Source of the DNA: Butyrivibrio sp.
GTDB lineage: Bacteria > Bacillota_A > Clostridia > Lachnospirales > Lachnospiraceae
Length of the DNA stretch: 12,274 nt
Direction of reading: 5' to 3'
Assembly: GCA_017996845.1 (NCBI GenBank)
Contig: JAGOGF010000018.1
Location: forward strand, 1 to 12,274
Below the pieces are notes generated by a model. The model was not told the DNA's origin, made no database searches, and saw only the letters and a list, made by a program, of their open reading frames with translations. Position 1 is the first letter of the stretch, and each line of letters opens with the position of its first letter. Shown piece after piece: positions 1 through 6,914 of this stretch. The position numbers were made by a program, and so were the translations under genes.

Positions 1-2
1 AT

Positions 3-689
3 GTTACGAGCAGATATACCAGAAGAGGTGAATCAGAGTATGGCGCGATAGCTTCTTATATCCATCAGATTACAGCGGCCAGAAAAGGAAACTATCTTGT
101 TTTCTTTCCGTCTCATTCTTTTTTGGAGCAGGTTGGAGAAATATATGAGGATCGTTTTTATGATCCGGTGCAGACAGAACTGATCGTGCAGGAAACGTAT
201 ATGTCGGAGACTGCAAGAGAAGCGTTTCTGGAACGTTTTACAGCGGGAACGGATGTGGATATCACAAAAGTTATCCACATGGATATGGAAGTTGTTGATA
301 ACCACAGTCTCATAGGCTTTTGTGTGATGGGTGGGATTTTCAGCGAAGGAATAGACCTCAAGAATGACAGCCTGATTGGAGTCATTGTTGTCGGAACGGG
401 TATTCCACAGGTATGCAGTGAACGTGAAATCCTGAAAGCATACTTTGACGAGAGCGGAGAGAATGGATTTGACTATGCGTATAGATATCCGGGAATGAAT
501 AAAGTACTGCAGGCAGCAGGAAGGGTGATCAGAACAGAAACGGATACGGGAATTGTTGCTCTTTTGGATGAACGTTTTTTACAAAGTGGGTATAATCAAC
601 TTTTTCCACGTGAATGGCAGGAATTTCTTCAAATCACGACTGATACAGTCAATAATAAGATAAAGTCTTTTTGGAAAAGGTGGAATTGA
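3..689 (+). CDS. ATP-dependent DNA helicase, DinG/Rad3-like, C-terminal part (5' truncated)
   Basis: The reading frame is open from the first bases of the window to TGA at 687-689, so only the last 228 residues are present and the start lies outside. The visible part is the second RecA-like domain of a superfamily 2 DEAD_2/DinG-type helicase. It opens with a SRYTRRG segment, then KGNYLVFFPSHSFLEQV (motif IV region), GGIFSEGIDL (motif V region) and QAAGRVIR (motif VI, with the arginines that contact ATP). Family knowledge: such enzymes unwind DNA 5' to 3' using ATP and usually carry an Fe-S cluster in the N-terminal half, which cannot be checked here. The family call is firm; the exact subfamily (DinG, YoaA or the clostridial variant with an N-terminal nuclease domain) is open. 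The gene converges on the GGDEF gene across a long AT-rich spacer. Confidence 0.88.
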   Translation, partial: VTSRYTRRGESEYGAIASYIHQITAARKGNYLVFFPSHSFLEQVGEIYEDRFYDPVQTELIVQETYMSETAREAFLERFTAGTDVDITKVIHMDMEVVDNHSLIGFCVMGGIFSEGIDLKNDSLIGVIVVGTGIPQVCSEREILKAYFDESGENGFDYAYRYPGMNKVLQAAGRVIRTETDTGIVALLDERFLQSGYNQLFPREWQEFLQITTDTVNNKIKSFWKRWN

Positions 690-748
690 TAAAAATAATA
701 ATGATTATTGATTGTTATGTCTACTAAAATATACAAAATAAGCATGAA

Positions 749-785
749 GTTTACATAATTTATTATAAATAAGAATTATGTAAAC
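749..785. repeat. 12-bp perfect inverted repeat
   Basis: GTTTACATAATT (749-760) is matched exactly by AATTATGTAAAC (774-785) around a 13-base AT-only-but-one spacer. It lies 60 bases after the helicase stop. The stem is almost all A-T and no T-run follows, so it is a poor intrinsic terminator. A protein-binding dyad or an RNA hairpin at the 3' end of the helicase transcript are alternatives. The half-site TTATGTAAAC recurs at 1021-1030. Confidence 0.75.
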
Positions 786-1040
786 ATGAATGTAACGCTA
801 AATTGTTTTAATTGCTAGAAAAATATCATTTATGTAGAAACAAAATGACTGGGATGAAGTTAAAAATGACACCTATGTACATGTGGATAACTTGGTGGAA
901 AATGGGGATAAAAGTAAAATGAAATTTTAGAAAGCGCATAGACACTGCTTAAAATGCTATGTCGAAAAACAGTTACTAAGAAAATGAAATTTGAAGACAG
1001 AACTTATGTAGTCAATAATATTATGTAAACCGATACAAAA

Positions 1041-1074
1041 ATGACATATTTGTCATATATGTTTTGACATATAT
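1041..1074. repeat. Overlapping ATGACAT / ACATAT dyads
   Basis: ATGACA-TATT-TGTCAT (1041-1056) is a dyad with 6-bp arms, followed at once by ATATGT-TTTG-ACATAT (1057-1072). The TGACATAT word thus appears twice in direct orientation, with a related inverse copy between. It sits immediately before the terminator stem. It could be a binding site for a dimeric regulator, but no gene start lies nearby on either strand, so the role is unknown. Confidence 0.5.
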
Positions 1075-1077
1075 TTT

Positions 1078-1124
1078 AAAAGGAGCGGGAAACAATGAAT
1101 TTACAATGTTTCCCGCTCCTTTTT
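1078..1124. terminator. Strong bidirectional intrinsic terminator
   Basis: AAAAGGAGCGGGAAACA (1078-1094) pairs with TGTTTCCCGCTCCTTTT (1107-1123) around a 12-base loop. A T-run ends the plus-strand copy, and the A-run at the left becomes a T-run on the minus strand. It lies 14 bases after the stop of the minus-strand GGDEF gene, which it most clearly serves. It would also stop transcripts coming from the helicase side. Confidence 0.9.
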
Positions 1125-1137
1125 GGACCTGAAATGT

Positions 1138-2835
1138 TTAGGTGCGTTTTGCGTCTTCGAGAGATTTTTGAGAAATAACAGCGGAGTGAAGCAGAACAAT
1201 TTCTCCTTTTTTGTGCTGTTTAACGTTATAGAGTGCGTTATCTGCGGTATACATATAATCCCAGAGCTTATTTTCTTCTTTGGGAACGGAGTTTCGAATG
1301 CCCTGCGAAATGGTAATATAGGAGGAAAATCTTGATCCACCGTTTGGAATATGCAGAGCAATAATCATATCACGCAGCCTTGCTGCAAATTCGGTTACTT
1401 CATTATCTGTTTTGCCTTCATATATCAGTACAAATTCATCGCCGCCGTATCGTGCACAATATATTCCACAGCTGCTTCTTGCCAGCAGCTGAATCTGTTC
1501 GGCAATTTTCTGCAGACAGGTATCACCCGCCTGATGACCATATGTATCATTGTATTCCTTAAAATAATCAATATCCAGAATCTCAACGGCAAGAGAAGTT
1601 TTGTTATGAAAAGCACGTTCAAAAGCCTGGTCAGAAAAACGATTGAGATGATAACGGTTAGGAAGACTGGTTAATTGGTCATATTCAGCCTGTCTGGTAA
1701 GACGCATGTTTTCTTTCTGTATTTTTTCCTGTGAAATGCGCATTTCCTCCATGGAACGGCGTACATCAACGGAAAATTTATAGGAAACCGCATCGTTACG
1801 TTTTAAAAGCTGCGAAAGTTCATAATATGTGACAGTGGATTTCTGCAGTTCTGTTTGCATGCCAGCTTTTGCAAAATATTCGATTTTCAGCTGGACAATC
1901 TGAATTTTCACGCTGGGAAGCTCAAGATTGTTCAAAGATGGTTCTGAAATTTCAATAATGGATTTCACATCTTTTAAGTCACCGATTTCAAGAAGGAAAA
2001 AACCAATATCAACAACATCTTCAGCCATATCGGCTATACTTTCCCAGAGGGAAAGAGTGACCATCAGATTGGCAATCGCAGCATCCCTTTCTGCAGTTTT
2101 TCCCGAATAGTGCAAAATCTTGATGTTCAAAATGGAATAAAGAAACTGATCAGATACATCTTCCGGTGTTTTGGATGACATCAGAATTTCATGCGCATGC
2201 TTCAAGGATATTTTTGCTTTTTCAAGTTTATGATTATAATGCAGATAATAATTTCCCTGCAACGTGTAACATAAAACCATATCATGTGAATACATGGGGT
2301 CATTCGGATATTTTCTGATTTCTTCCAGTGCGCCTTTCATATAGCGAAGAGCTTCCCGATAATCGCCCAGATCAGCGTAGATGTGACCGACGTTGGATTG
2401 TACAATTCCCTTGAGATTATTGCCGCTGTTATTGTCGCAATAACGCAGTGCAGTCATCAGATAATCCATGCCAAGAGACATTGTTCCATGCAAAAGAGAA
2501 TCGATTCCAAGCAGATTGTAACACCTGCCAAGAAGCATATATTCAGATGCAGCCTGCAGGTGCTCCATTGCACGAATGACTGCTTTTTTGAAATTGCCAT
2601 GATTCATAGAATAGATGTAATGTGCTTCGGCAATATAATAGCTCGAGAATCCGATTAATGCATCATCTTCCAACTCCTGGGCTTTTCGAAAGAGTCTGTT
2701 TGCTGTTTTTGTAAAAGAAGAGTCATGCCTGGCACGTTTTTCCATCAATTCTTCAATCAGACGTTGTACATGGTTGTCGTATTTTTGTATATTCACTGCG
2801 GTATGTGCTCCTATCAGTAAGACGTCCATATTCAT
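1138..2835 (-). CDS. TPR-containing diguanylate cyclase (GGDEF protein)
   Basis: The 565-residue protein probably makes cyclic di-GMP from two GTP. Residues about 20-350 are helical repeats of TPR type, for example the AEAHYIYSMNHGNFKKA and YADLGDYREALRYMKGALE units, acting as a likely sensor or partner-binding scaffold. A short coiled-coil linker (about 355-385) leads to the GGDEF domain (about 386-545). Its DQLTSLPNR opening, metal-binding D421, N429 and D438, the intact GGDEF signature at 464-468 and the late TADNALYNVK motif are all present, so activity is expected. The RxxD inhibitory site that would lie just before the signature is absent: S and I occupy the R and D positions. There is no membrane segment or EAL domain. 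The start ATG has only a weak ribosome binding site; ATG two codons later is equally possible. It is transcribed alone, away from the ECF gene. Confidence 0.92.
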   Translation of the reverse strand: MNMDVLLIGAHTAVNIQKYDNHVQRLIEELMEKRARHDSSFTKTANRLFRKAQELEDDALIGFSSYYIAEAHYIYSMNHGNFKKAVIRAMEHLQAASEYMLLGRCYNLLGIDSLLHGTMSLGMDYLMTALRYCDNNSGNNLKGIVQSNVGHIYADLGDYREALRYMKGALEEIRKYPNDPMYSHDMVLCYTLQGNYYLHYNHKLEKAKISLKHAHEILMSSKTPEDVSDQFLYSILNIKILHYSGKTAERDAAIANLMVTLSLWESIADMAEDVVDIGFFLLEIGDLKDVKSIIEISEPSLNNLELPSVKIQIVQLKIEYFAKAGMQTELQKSTVTYYELSQLLKRNDAVSYKFSVDVRRSMEEMRISQEKIQKENMRLTRQAEYDQLTSLPNRYHLNRFSDQAFERAFHNKTSLAVEILDIDYFKEYNDTYGHQAGDTCLQKIAEQIQLLARSSCGIYCARYGGDEFVLIYEGKTDNEVTEFAARLRDMIIALHIPNGGSRFSSYITISQGIRNSVPKEENKLWDYMYTADNALYNVKQHKKGEIVLLHSAVISQKSLEDAKRT

Positions 2836-2864
2836 CAGATTGTTTAAACTTATTTTTTGCTTCT

Positions 2865-2893
2865 ATCATACTACAACGAATATTCGCTGAAAA
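2865..2893 (-). promoter_or_regulatory. Candidate promoter of the GGDEF gene
   Basis: On the minus strand, TTTTCA (plus 2888-2893) and TATGAT (plus 2865-2870) are separated by 17 bases, a fair sigma-A arrangement ending about 30 bases before the start codon. The spacer contains the palindrome CGAATATTCG (plus 2877-2886), which might be an operator or chance. Confidence 0.45.
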
Positions 2894-2957
2894 GAAATAT
2901 TAATGTAAAATCAGTAAAATAAATTCAAAGTGGTATGACAAAAAAATAATATTCTGG

Positions 2958-3014
2958 CACTGTTAATAATACCAGTATAAATATATTGTTATATTATAAG
3001 AAAAAACAACAGTG
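2958..3014 (+). repeat. 7-bp inverted repeat in the ECF gene leader
   Basis: CACTGTT (2958-2964) is complementary to AACAGTG (3008-3014), enclosing a 43-base AT-rich stretch just before the ribosome binding site of the ECF gene. If transcribed it could form the base of a leader structure. I could not match it to any riboswitch class: there is no TPP, FMN or similar conserved core in this 180-base region. Confidence 0.35.
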
Positions 3015-3040
3015 AAATGTTAAGAAGGAGGGGTGAAAAT

Positions 3041-3655
3041 ATGAAAAATGAAAAACAGGTACGTTCGGGTGTGGAGCGCAGTCAGGATCAGACGCTTAGA
3101 AAAATTGTGTTTGCAGGCATTTTTGCAGCACTTACCTATGTTGTATTTACTTTTCTGTCCATTCGCGTTCCGACACCGGGAGGACAGGTATCCATACACC
3201 TGGGAAATGCATTCTGCGCGCTTGGAGCGCTGCTGCTGGGAAGTATGTATGGTGGACTGGGCGGAGCAATCGGGCTTACCATTGCAGATCTGATTGACCC
3301 GGTATACATTGTAGAGGCACCTATTACATTTCTGATCAAACTGCTCATGGGCATACTGGTAGGCATTGTCGCACATCGTATCGGGCATATATCAACGGAA
3401 GAAAATCATGCAAAAGTTTTAAAGTGGACCATTACAGCAACTGTCGTCGGAATGGTATTTAATGCAGTAGGAGATCCGGGACTTCGTTATATCTATAAGA
3501 TTCTGATTCTTGGAAAGCCTGCTGCTGAGGTGACATTTGTAATTAACTTTGGGGTAACGCTTTTAAATTCAGTCGTTTCAGCCTTTCTGACGGTTATATT
3601 GTACATGGCACTTCGTGTTCCGCTTAAAAAAGCAGGTTTGTTTTTTAAAATTTAA
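3041..3655 (+). CDS. ECF transporter S component (substrate-binding membrane subunit)
   Basis: This 204-residue membrane protein resembles the S components of energy-coupling factor vitamin importers. After a charged N-terminal tail (1-20) come about six hydrophobic segments: roughly 21-41, 52-70, 71-88, 94-112, 128-145 and 164-192. The first segment has the small-residue spacing FAGIFAA (A25, A29) that S components use to dock the shared EcfT subunit. The segment VSIHLGNAFCALGALLLG, followed by a glycine-rich stretch and IADLIDPVY, is typical of this family. The ATPases EcfA/A' and EcfT are not in the window, so the protein would use a shared module encoded elsewhere. The start at 3041 is set by AAGGAGGGG at 3024-3032; an ATG at 3017 lies upstream of that site and is rejected. 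The substrate (a vitamin or precursor such as riboflavin, pyridoxine or hydroxymethylpyrimidine) cannot be assigned from sequence or context. Confidence 0.85.
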   Translation: MKNEKQVRSGVERSQDQTLRKIVFAGIFAALTYVVFTFLSIRVPTPGGQVSIHLGNAFCALGALLLGSMYGGLGGAIGLTIADLIDPVYIVEAPITFLIKLLMGILVGIVAHRIGHISTEENHAKVLKWTITATVVGMVFNAVGDPGLRYIYKILILGKPAAEVTFVINFGVTLLNSVVSAFLTVILYMALRVPLKKAGLFFKI

Positions 3656-3660
3656 AAGGC

Positions 3661-3684
3661 AGGTGCCGCAAACGGTATTTTTTT
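3661..3684 (+). terminator. Weak intrinsic terminator after the ECF gene
   Basis: AGGTGCCG-CAAA-CGGTATTT forms an 8-bp stem with three G-U pairs and a tetraloop, running into seven T residues (3678-3684). It begins 6 bases after the stop codon. The stem is short, so some read-through into the T-box region is likely. Confidence 0.55.
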
Positions 3685-3693
3685 CTGAAATCC

Positions 3694-3722
3694 TTGACAA
3701 GCAGCACCTTTCTGCCTATGAT
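3694..3722 (+). promoter_or_regulatory. Sigma-A promoter of the T-box/valS unit
   Basis: A perfect TTGACA (3694-3699) is followed after 17 bases by TATGAT (3717-3722), a near-consensus vegetative promoter. Transcription should begin at about 3729, about 33 bases before the first paired bases of T-box stem I. Confidence 0.85.
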
Positions 3723-3728
3723 GAAAAT

Positions 3729-4061
3729 CATAAAAGTTTATGAATTAAATAAAATGATAAAGGTTATGACAAAGAAGAGTACATATTGAAATGCCGTTGC
3801 AGAGAGGATATCCGGGCCGTAAAGTACAGAAGTGCCCGCTGAAAGGAATCCATGGCAGATGATATGGAAGGTAGCTTTGGAACCGGGAACTGAGAAAGTG
3901 CCACGCACAAGTAAGTGACCCCGCAGCATCAGCGTTAGAGGATGAACCATAATGTGTTTTTTAACAGACACATGCTGGACTGAGGCAGCGTAAGAGCTGC
4001 GAATTAAGGTGGTACCGCGTACATACGCCCTTGACTGAAAAATTTCAGCCAGGGGCGTTTT
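3729..4061 (+). promoter_or_regulatory. T-box riboswitch (tRNA-Val sensing) controlling valS
   Basis: The leader shows all the main parts of a transcriptional T-box. Stem I closes with GGTT/AACC (3762-3765 with 3881-3884) and CAAAG/CTTTG (3770-3774 with 3875-3879). It continues upward through CATAT/ATATG, TGCC/GGCA, GGAT/ATCC and CGGGC/GCCCG. The specifier side carries AGTA on one strand and GAA on the other, and the likely specifier triplet is GTA at 3871-3873, a valine codon. A stem III hairpin (3985-4000) precedes the conserved T-box AAGGTGGTACCGCG (4006-4019). Its TGGT bulge would pair with the NCCA end of a tRNA whose discriminator is A, as expected for tRNA-Val. AAGG (4006-4009) can pair with CCTT (4029-4032), which competes with the terminator. 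Uncharged tRNA-Val should therefore allow valS transcription. The structure was paired by eye, not folded by computer. Confidence 0.96.
4025..4061 (+). terminator. T-box regulated terminator
   Basis: ACGCCCTTG (4025-4033) and CTGAAA (4035-4040) pair with TTTCAG (4043-4048) and CAGGGGCGT (4050-4058) with one A/C mismatch, then TTTT. Its left arm contains the CCTT needed by the antiterminator, so the two structures exclude each other. Confidence 0.9.
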
Positions 4062-4132
4062 CTGCGTATATAAGCAGAGCCATGTGCCATTGCGCAGACA
4101 TCCAAAAAAATTTGATTGAGAAAGGATATACT

Positions 4133-6805
4133 ATGAAAAAAGAACTTACAAAGACATATGATCCAAAAGGCATAGAAGATCGTCTCTACAGCAAATGGGA
4201 AGAAAAAAAGTATTTTCATGCAGAAGTTGATAAAACCAAAAAACCTTATACTATCGTAATTCCGCCGCCAAATATTACAGGACAGCTCCATATGGGACAT
4301 GCCCTTGATAATACCATGCAGGACATTCTGATCAGATGGAAACGGATGCAGGGATATAATGCCCTTTGGCAGCCAGGTACAGACCATGCCAGTATTGCAA
4401 CCGAAGTTAAGATCATCAGCGAACTGAAAAAAGAAGGAATCGACAAGCACGACCTTGGCCGTGAGAAGTTTCTGGAACGTGCATGGGAATGGAAAAAAGT
4501 TTATGGCGGCAGGATTATTCAGCAGCTTAAGAAACTGGGCTCTTCCTGCGACTGGGACAGAGAAAGATTTACGATGGATGAAGGCTGTAATAAAGCAGTT
4601 ACAGAAGTCTTTATCAAAATGCATGAAAAAGGATATATATACAAGGGCAGCCGTATTGTTAACTGGTGTCCGGTTTGCAATACATCCATTTCGGATGCGG
4701 AAGTAGAATATGAAGAGCAGGCAGGACATTTGTGGCATATCAAATACCCGCTGATCGAAGACGATGGCAGCGTCAGTACGACAACGTTCATTGAATTTGC
4801 AACGACCCGTCCGGAAACCATGCTCGGAGATTCTGCAGTTGCCGTTAATCCGGAAGATGACAGATACAAAGATATGATTGGAAAGGAAGTAATGCTTCCG
4901 ATTATAAATCGTAGAATTCCGGTTGTGGCAGACAGTTATGTAGATATGGAATTTGGTACCGGAGTTGTCAAGATCACACCGGCGCATGACCCGAATGATT
5001 TTGAGGTTGGAAAACGCCATAATCTTCCGGAAATCAACATTTTGAATGATGATGCTACCATTAACAAAAATGGTGGAAAATATGAAGGCCTTGATCGTTA
5101 CGAATGCCGCAGACGTATTGTGGAAGAACTTGACGGTATGGGACTTCTGGTAAAAATTGAAGATTATTCCCATAATGTAGGAACGCATGACCGCTGCCAT
5201 ACCACAGTAGAACCGATGATCAAAAAACAGTGGTTCGTTAAGATGGATGAACTGATCAAACCTGCAGTGAAAGCCATAAAAGATGGTGATGTCCGGCTGA
5301 TTCCTGCAAGAATGGACAAAACATATTTTAACTGGACAGATAATATCCGTGACTGGTGCATCTCCAGACAACTGTGGTGGGGACATCGTATCCCTGCATA
5401 TTACTGTGAAGATTGCGGAGAAGTAGTTGTAGGACGCGAAATGCCGGATGTATGTCCGAAGTGCGGATGTACGAGATTCAAGCAGGATCCGGATACTCTG
5501 GATACATGGTTTTCTTCTGCCCTGTGGCCGTTTGAGACACTTGGCTGGCCGGAAAATACAGAAGATCTCAAATATTTCTTCCCGACAGATGTTTTGGTTA
5601 CCGGATATGACATTATCTTTTTCTGGGTAATCCGTATGATCTTTTCCGGATATGAACAGATGGGAACCTATCCTTTCAAAACGGTTCTGTTCCACGGACT
5701 GGTGAGGGATTCGCAGGGTCGCAAGATGAGCAAGTCTCTTGGAAACGGAATCGATCCGCTGGAAGTCATTGACCAGTACGGAGCAGATGCACTGAGACTG
5801 ACACTGATTACCGGCAATGCACCGGGCAATGATATGCGCTTTTATAATGAAAGAGTTGAGAGCAGCCGCAATTTTGCCAACAAAGTATGGAATGCATCCC
5901 GCTTTATTATGATGAATATGGGTGAAGATGAACAGTCAGCGATTCATCAGCCTATGCCGAAAGGTCTTGAACCGGTTGATCACTGGATCCTTTCAAGGCT
6001 GAATGAGACCATTAAAGATGCGACAGAGAACATGGATCATTTTGAACTTGGAATTGCCGTACAAAAGGTTTATGACTTTATCTGGGATGAGTTCTGTGAC
6101 TGGTATATTGAGATGGTTAAGCCAAGGCTGTACAATTCGGATGATCAGATTTCTCATACTGCTGCAATGTGGACACTGCAGACGGTTCTGATCAGTGCAC
6201 TAAAGCTCCTGCATCCTTATATGCCGTTCATTACCGAAGAAATTTTCTGCACGATGCAGGACGAAGAGGAATCCATTATGATCTCTTCCTGGCCGGAATA
6301 TCAGGGGTCCTGGAACTTTGCACAGGATGAAAAAGAAATTGAGGTTATTAAGGAAGCAGTCCGTGGAATCCGTAATCTTCGTACGCAGATGAATGTTGCA
6401 CCTTCCCGCAAGGCAAAGGTATATGTTGTCAGTGAGAAAGAGGATCTGCTGGATGTATTCAGAACAGGCAAGCTGTTTTTTGAAAGTCTTGCATATGCGT
6501 CAGAATCAATCTGCCAGAAAGATAGAAGCGGGATTGCAGAAGATGCGGTATCGGTTGTAATTCCGGATGCAACGGTATATATTCCGTTTGCAGATCTGGT
6601 TGATCTGTCGGCAGAGATTGAACGGTTACAGAAGGAAAAAGCACGTCTTGACACAGAACTGAAAAGATCCAGAAATATGCTCAGCAATGAGAAGTTTCTG
6701 TCTAAAGCACCACAGGAAAAGATTGATGAAGAAAAGGCAAAACAGGAAAAATATGAGCAGACCTATGCACAGGTAGAAGAACGCCTGGCACAGCTGTGCA
6801 AATAA
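4133..6805 (+). CDS. valS: Valine--tRNA ligase
   Basis: This cytoplasmic class I synthetase (890 residues, normal length) attaches valine to tRNA-Val using ATP. Visible parts in order are PPPNITG (44-50) and the HIGH-type HMGH (53-56); a CPVC zinc-knuckle pair (C179, C182); the CP1 editing domain with TTRPETMLGD (from 224), which removes mischarged threonine; WCISRQLWWGHRIPAYYC; a second four-cysteine zinc site (C425, C428, C441, C444); DPDTLDTWFSSALWP; and KMSKS (531-535). An anticodon-binding helical domain follows, then the C-terminal coiled-coil arm (about 824-890) typical of ValRS. The start at 4133 is supported by GAGAAAGGA (4118-4126). An in-frame TTG at 4031 lies inside the T-box terminator and is rejected. 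Expression is controlled by the valine T-box directly upstream. I see no missing key residue. Confidence 0.98.
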   Translation: MKKELTKTYDPKGIEDRLYSKWEEKKYFHAEVDKTKKPYTIVIPPPNITGQLHMGHALDNTMQDILIRWKRMQGYNALWQPGTDHASIATEVKIISELKKEGIDKHDLGREKFLERAWEWKKVYGGRIIQQLKKLGSSCDWDRERFTMDEGCNKAVTEVFIKMHEKGYIYKGSRIVNWCPVCNTSISDAEVEYEEQAGHLWHIKYPLIEDDGSVSTTTFIEFATTRPETMLGDSAVAVNPEDDRYKDMIGKEVMLPIINRRIPVVADSYVDMEFGTGVVKITPAHDPNDFEVGKRHNLPEINILNDDATINKNGGKYEGLDRYECRRRIVEELDGMGLLVKIEDYSHNVGTHDRCHTTVEPMIKKQWFVKMDELIKPAVKAIKDGDVRLIPARMDKTYFNWTDNIRDWCISRQLWWGHRIPAYYCEDCGEVVVGREMPDVCPKCGCTRFKQDPDTLDTWFSSALWPFETLGWPENTEDLKYFFPTDVLVTGYDIIFFWVIRMIFSGYEQMGTYPFKTVLFHGLVRDSQGRKMSKSLGNGIDPLEVIDQYGADALRLTLITGNAPGNDMRFYNERVESSRNFANKVWNASRFIMMNMGEDEQSAIHQPMPKGLEPVDHWILSRLNETIKDATENMDHFELGIAVQKVYDFIWDEFCDWYIEMVKPRLYNSDDQISHTAAMWTLQTVLISALKLLHPYMPFITEEIFCTMQDEEESIMISSWPEYQGSWNFAQDEKEIEVIKEAVRGIRNLRTQMNVAPSRKAKVYVVSEKEDLLDVFRTGKLFFESLAYASESICQKDRSGIAEDAVSVVIPDATVYIPFADLVDLSAEIERLQKEKARLDTELKRSRNMLSNEKFLSKAPQEKIDEEKAKQEKYEQTYAQVEERLAQLCK

Positions 6806-6810
6806 TTATT

Positions 6811-6878
6811 CTGTAAATACAGTAAAAAGTGACGCCATGCAGATCATGTCAGACAGCTGCATGGCGTCAGGCATGCAG
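6811..6878 (+). repeat. Three complementary arms between valS and folC
   Basis: T-GACGCCATGCAG (6830-6842) pairs perfectly with CTGCATGGCGTC-A (6857-6869) around a 14-base loop. A third word, CATGCAG (6872-6878), can instead pair with CTGCATG (6857-6863), so the middle arm has two possible partners. Just before them is the dyad CTGTA-AA-TACAG (6811-6822). No T-run follows on the plus strand, whereas on the minus strand the main stem is followed after two bases by five T residues. A simple plus-strand terminator is therefore not supported. A processing or stability hairpin, or a switch, is possible. Confidence 0.65.
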
Positions 6879-6914
6879 GGGAAAACGATACAGGCAGAAT
6901 GAAACGGAGACGCA

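Larger units (their letters stand above)
690..1077. other. AT-rich convergent spacer with reiterated TTATGTA motifs
   Basis: No convincing gene lies between the helicase stop and the terminator at 1078. The stretch is strongly AT-rich. TTATGTA occurs at 776-782, 830-836, 1004-1010 and 1021-1027 and in inverse orientation at 752-758, more often than composition would suggest. The longest open frame noted is 25 codons (845-922), with no ribosome binding site. A weak promoter-like pair (TTGATT at 708-713, TATACA at 730-735, 16-base spacing) points rightwards. An untranslated RNA ending at the terminator at 1078-1124 is possible but not shown. Confidence 0.6.

Noticed and set aside
845..922. 25-codon open frame in the convergent spacer
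   Set aside because: No ribosome binding site, methionine-rich, low-complexity translation; consistent with chance in AT-rich DNA.
690..1137. CRISPR array or mobile element in the repeat-bearing spacer
   Set aside because: The repeated words are only 7-10 bases, unevenly spaced, with no uniform spacers, transposase or terminal repeats with target duplication.
2877..2886. CGAATATTCG palindrome in the GGDEF promoter spacer as a LexA-type box
   Set aside because: It does not match the Gram-positive LexA pattern GAAC-N4-GTTC. A 10-bp AT-centred palindrome can occur by chance.
2836..3023. Riboswitch ahead of the ECF gene
   Set aside because: I looked for TPP, FMN and similar conserved cores and found none; only a simple 7-bp inverted repeat is present.
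4031..4132. Upstream in-frame extension of valS from TTG at 4031
   Set aside because: The TTG lies inside the T-box terminator stem. The ribosome binding site and family N-terminus fit ATG 4133.
4004..5695. 563-codon open frame on the minus strand, antisense to valS and its leader
   Set aside because: It overlaps a complete, motif-rich valS and the T-box. The translation shows no recognisable domain and is rich in F, H, C and I, as expected for an antisense shadow.
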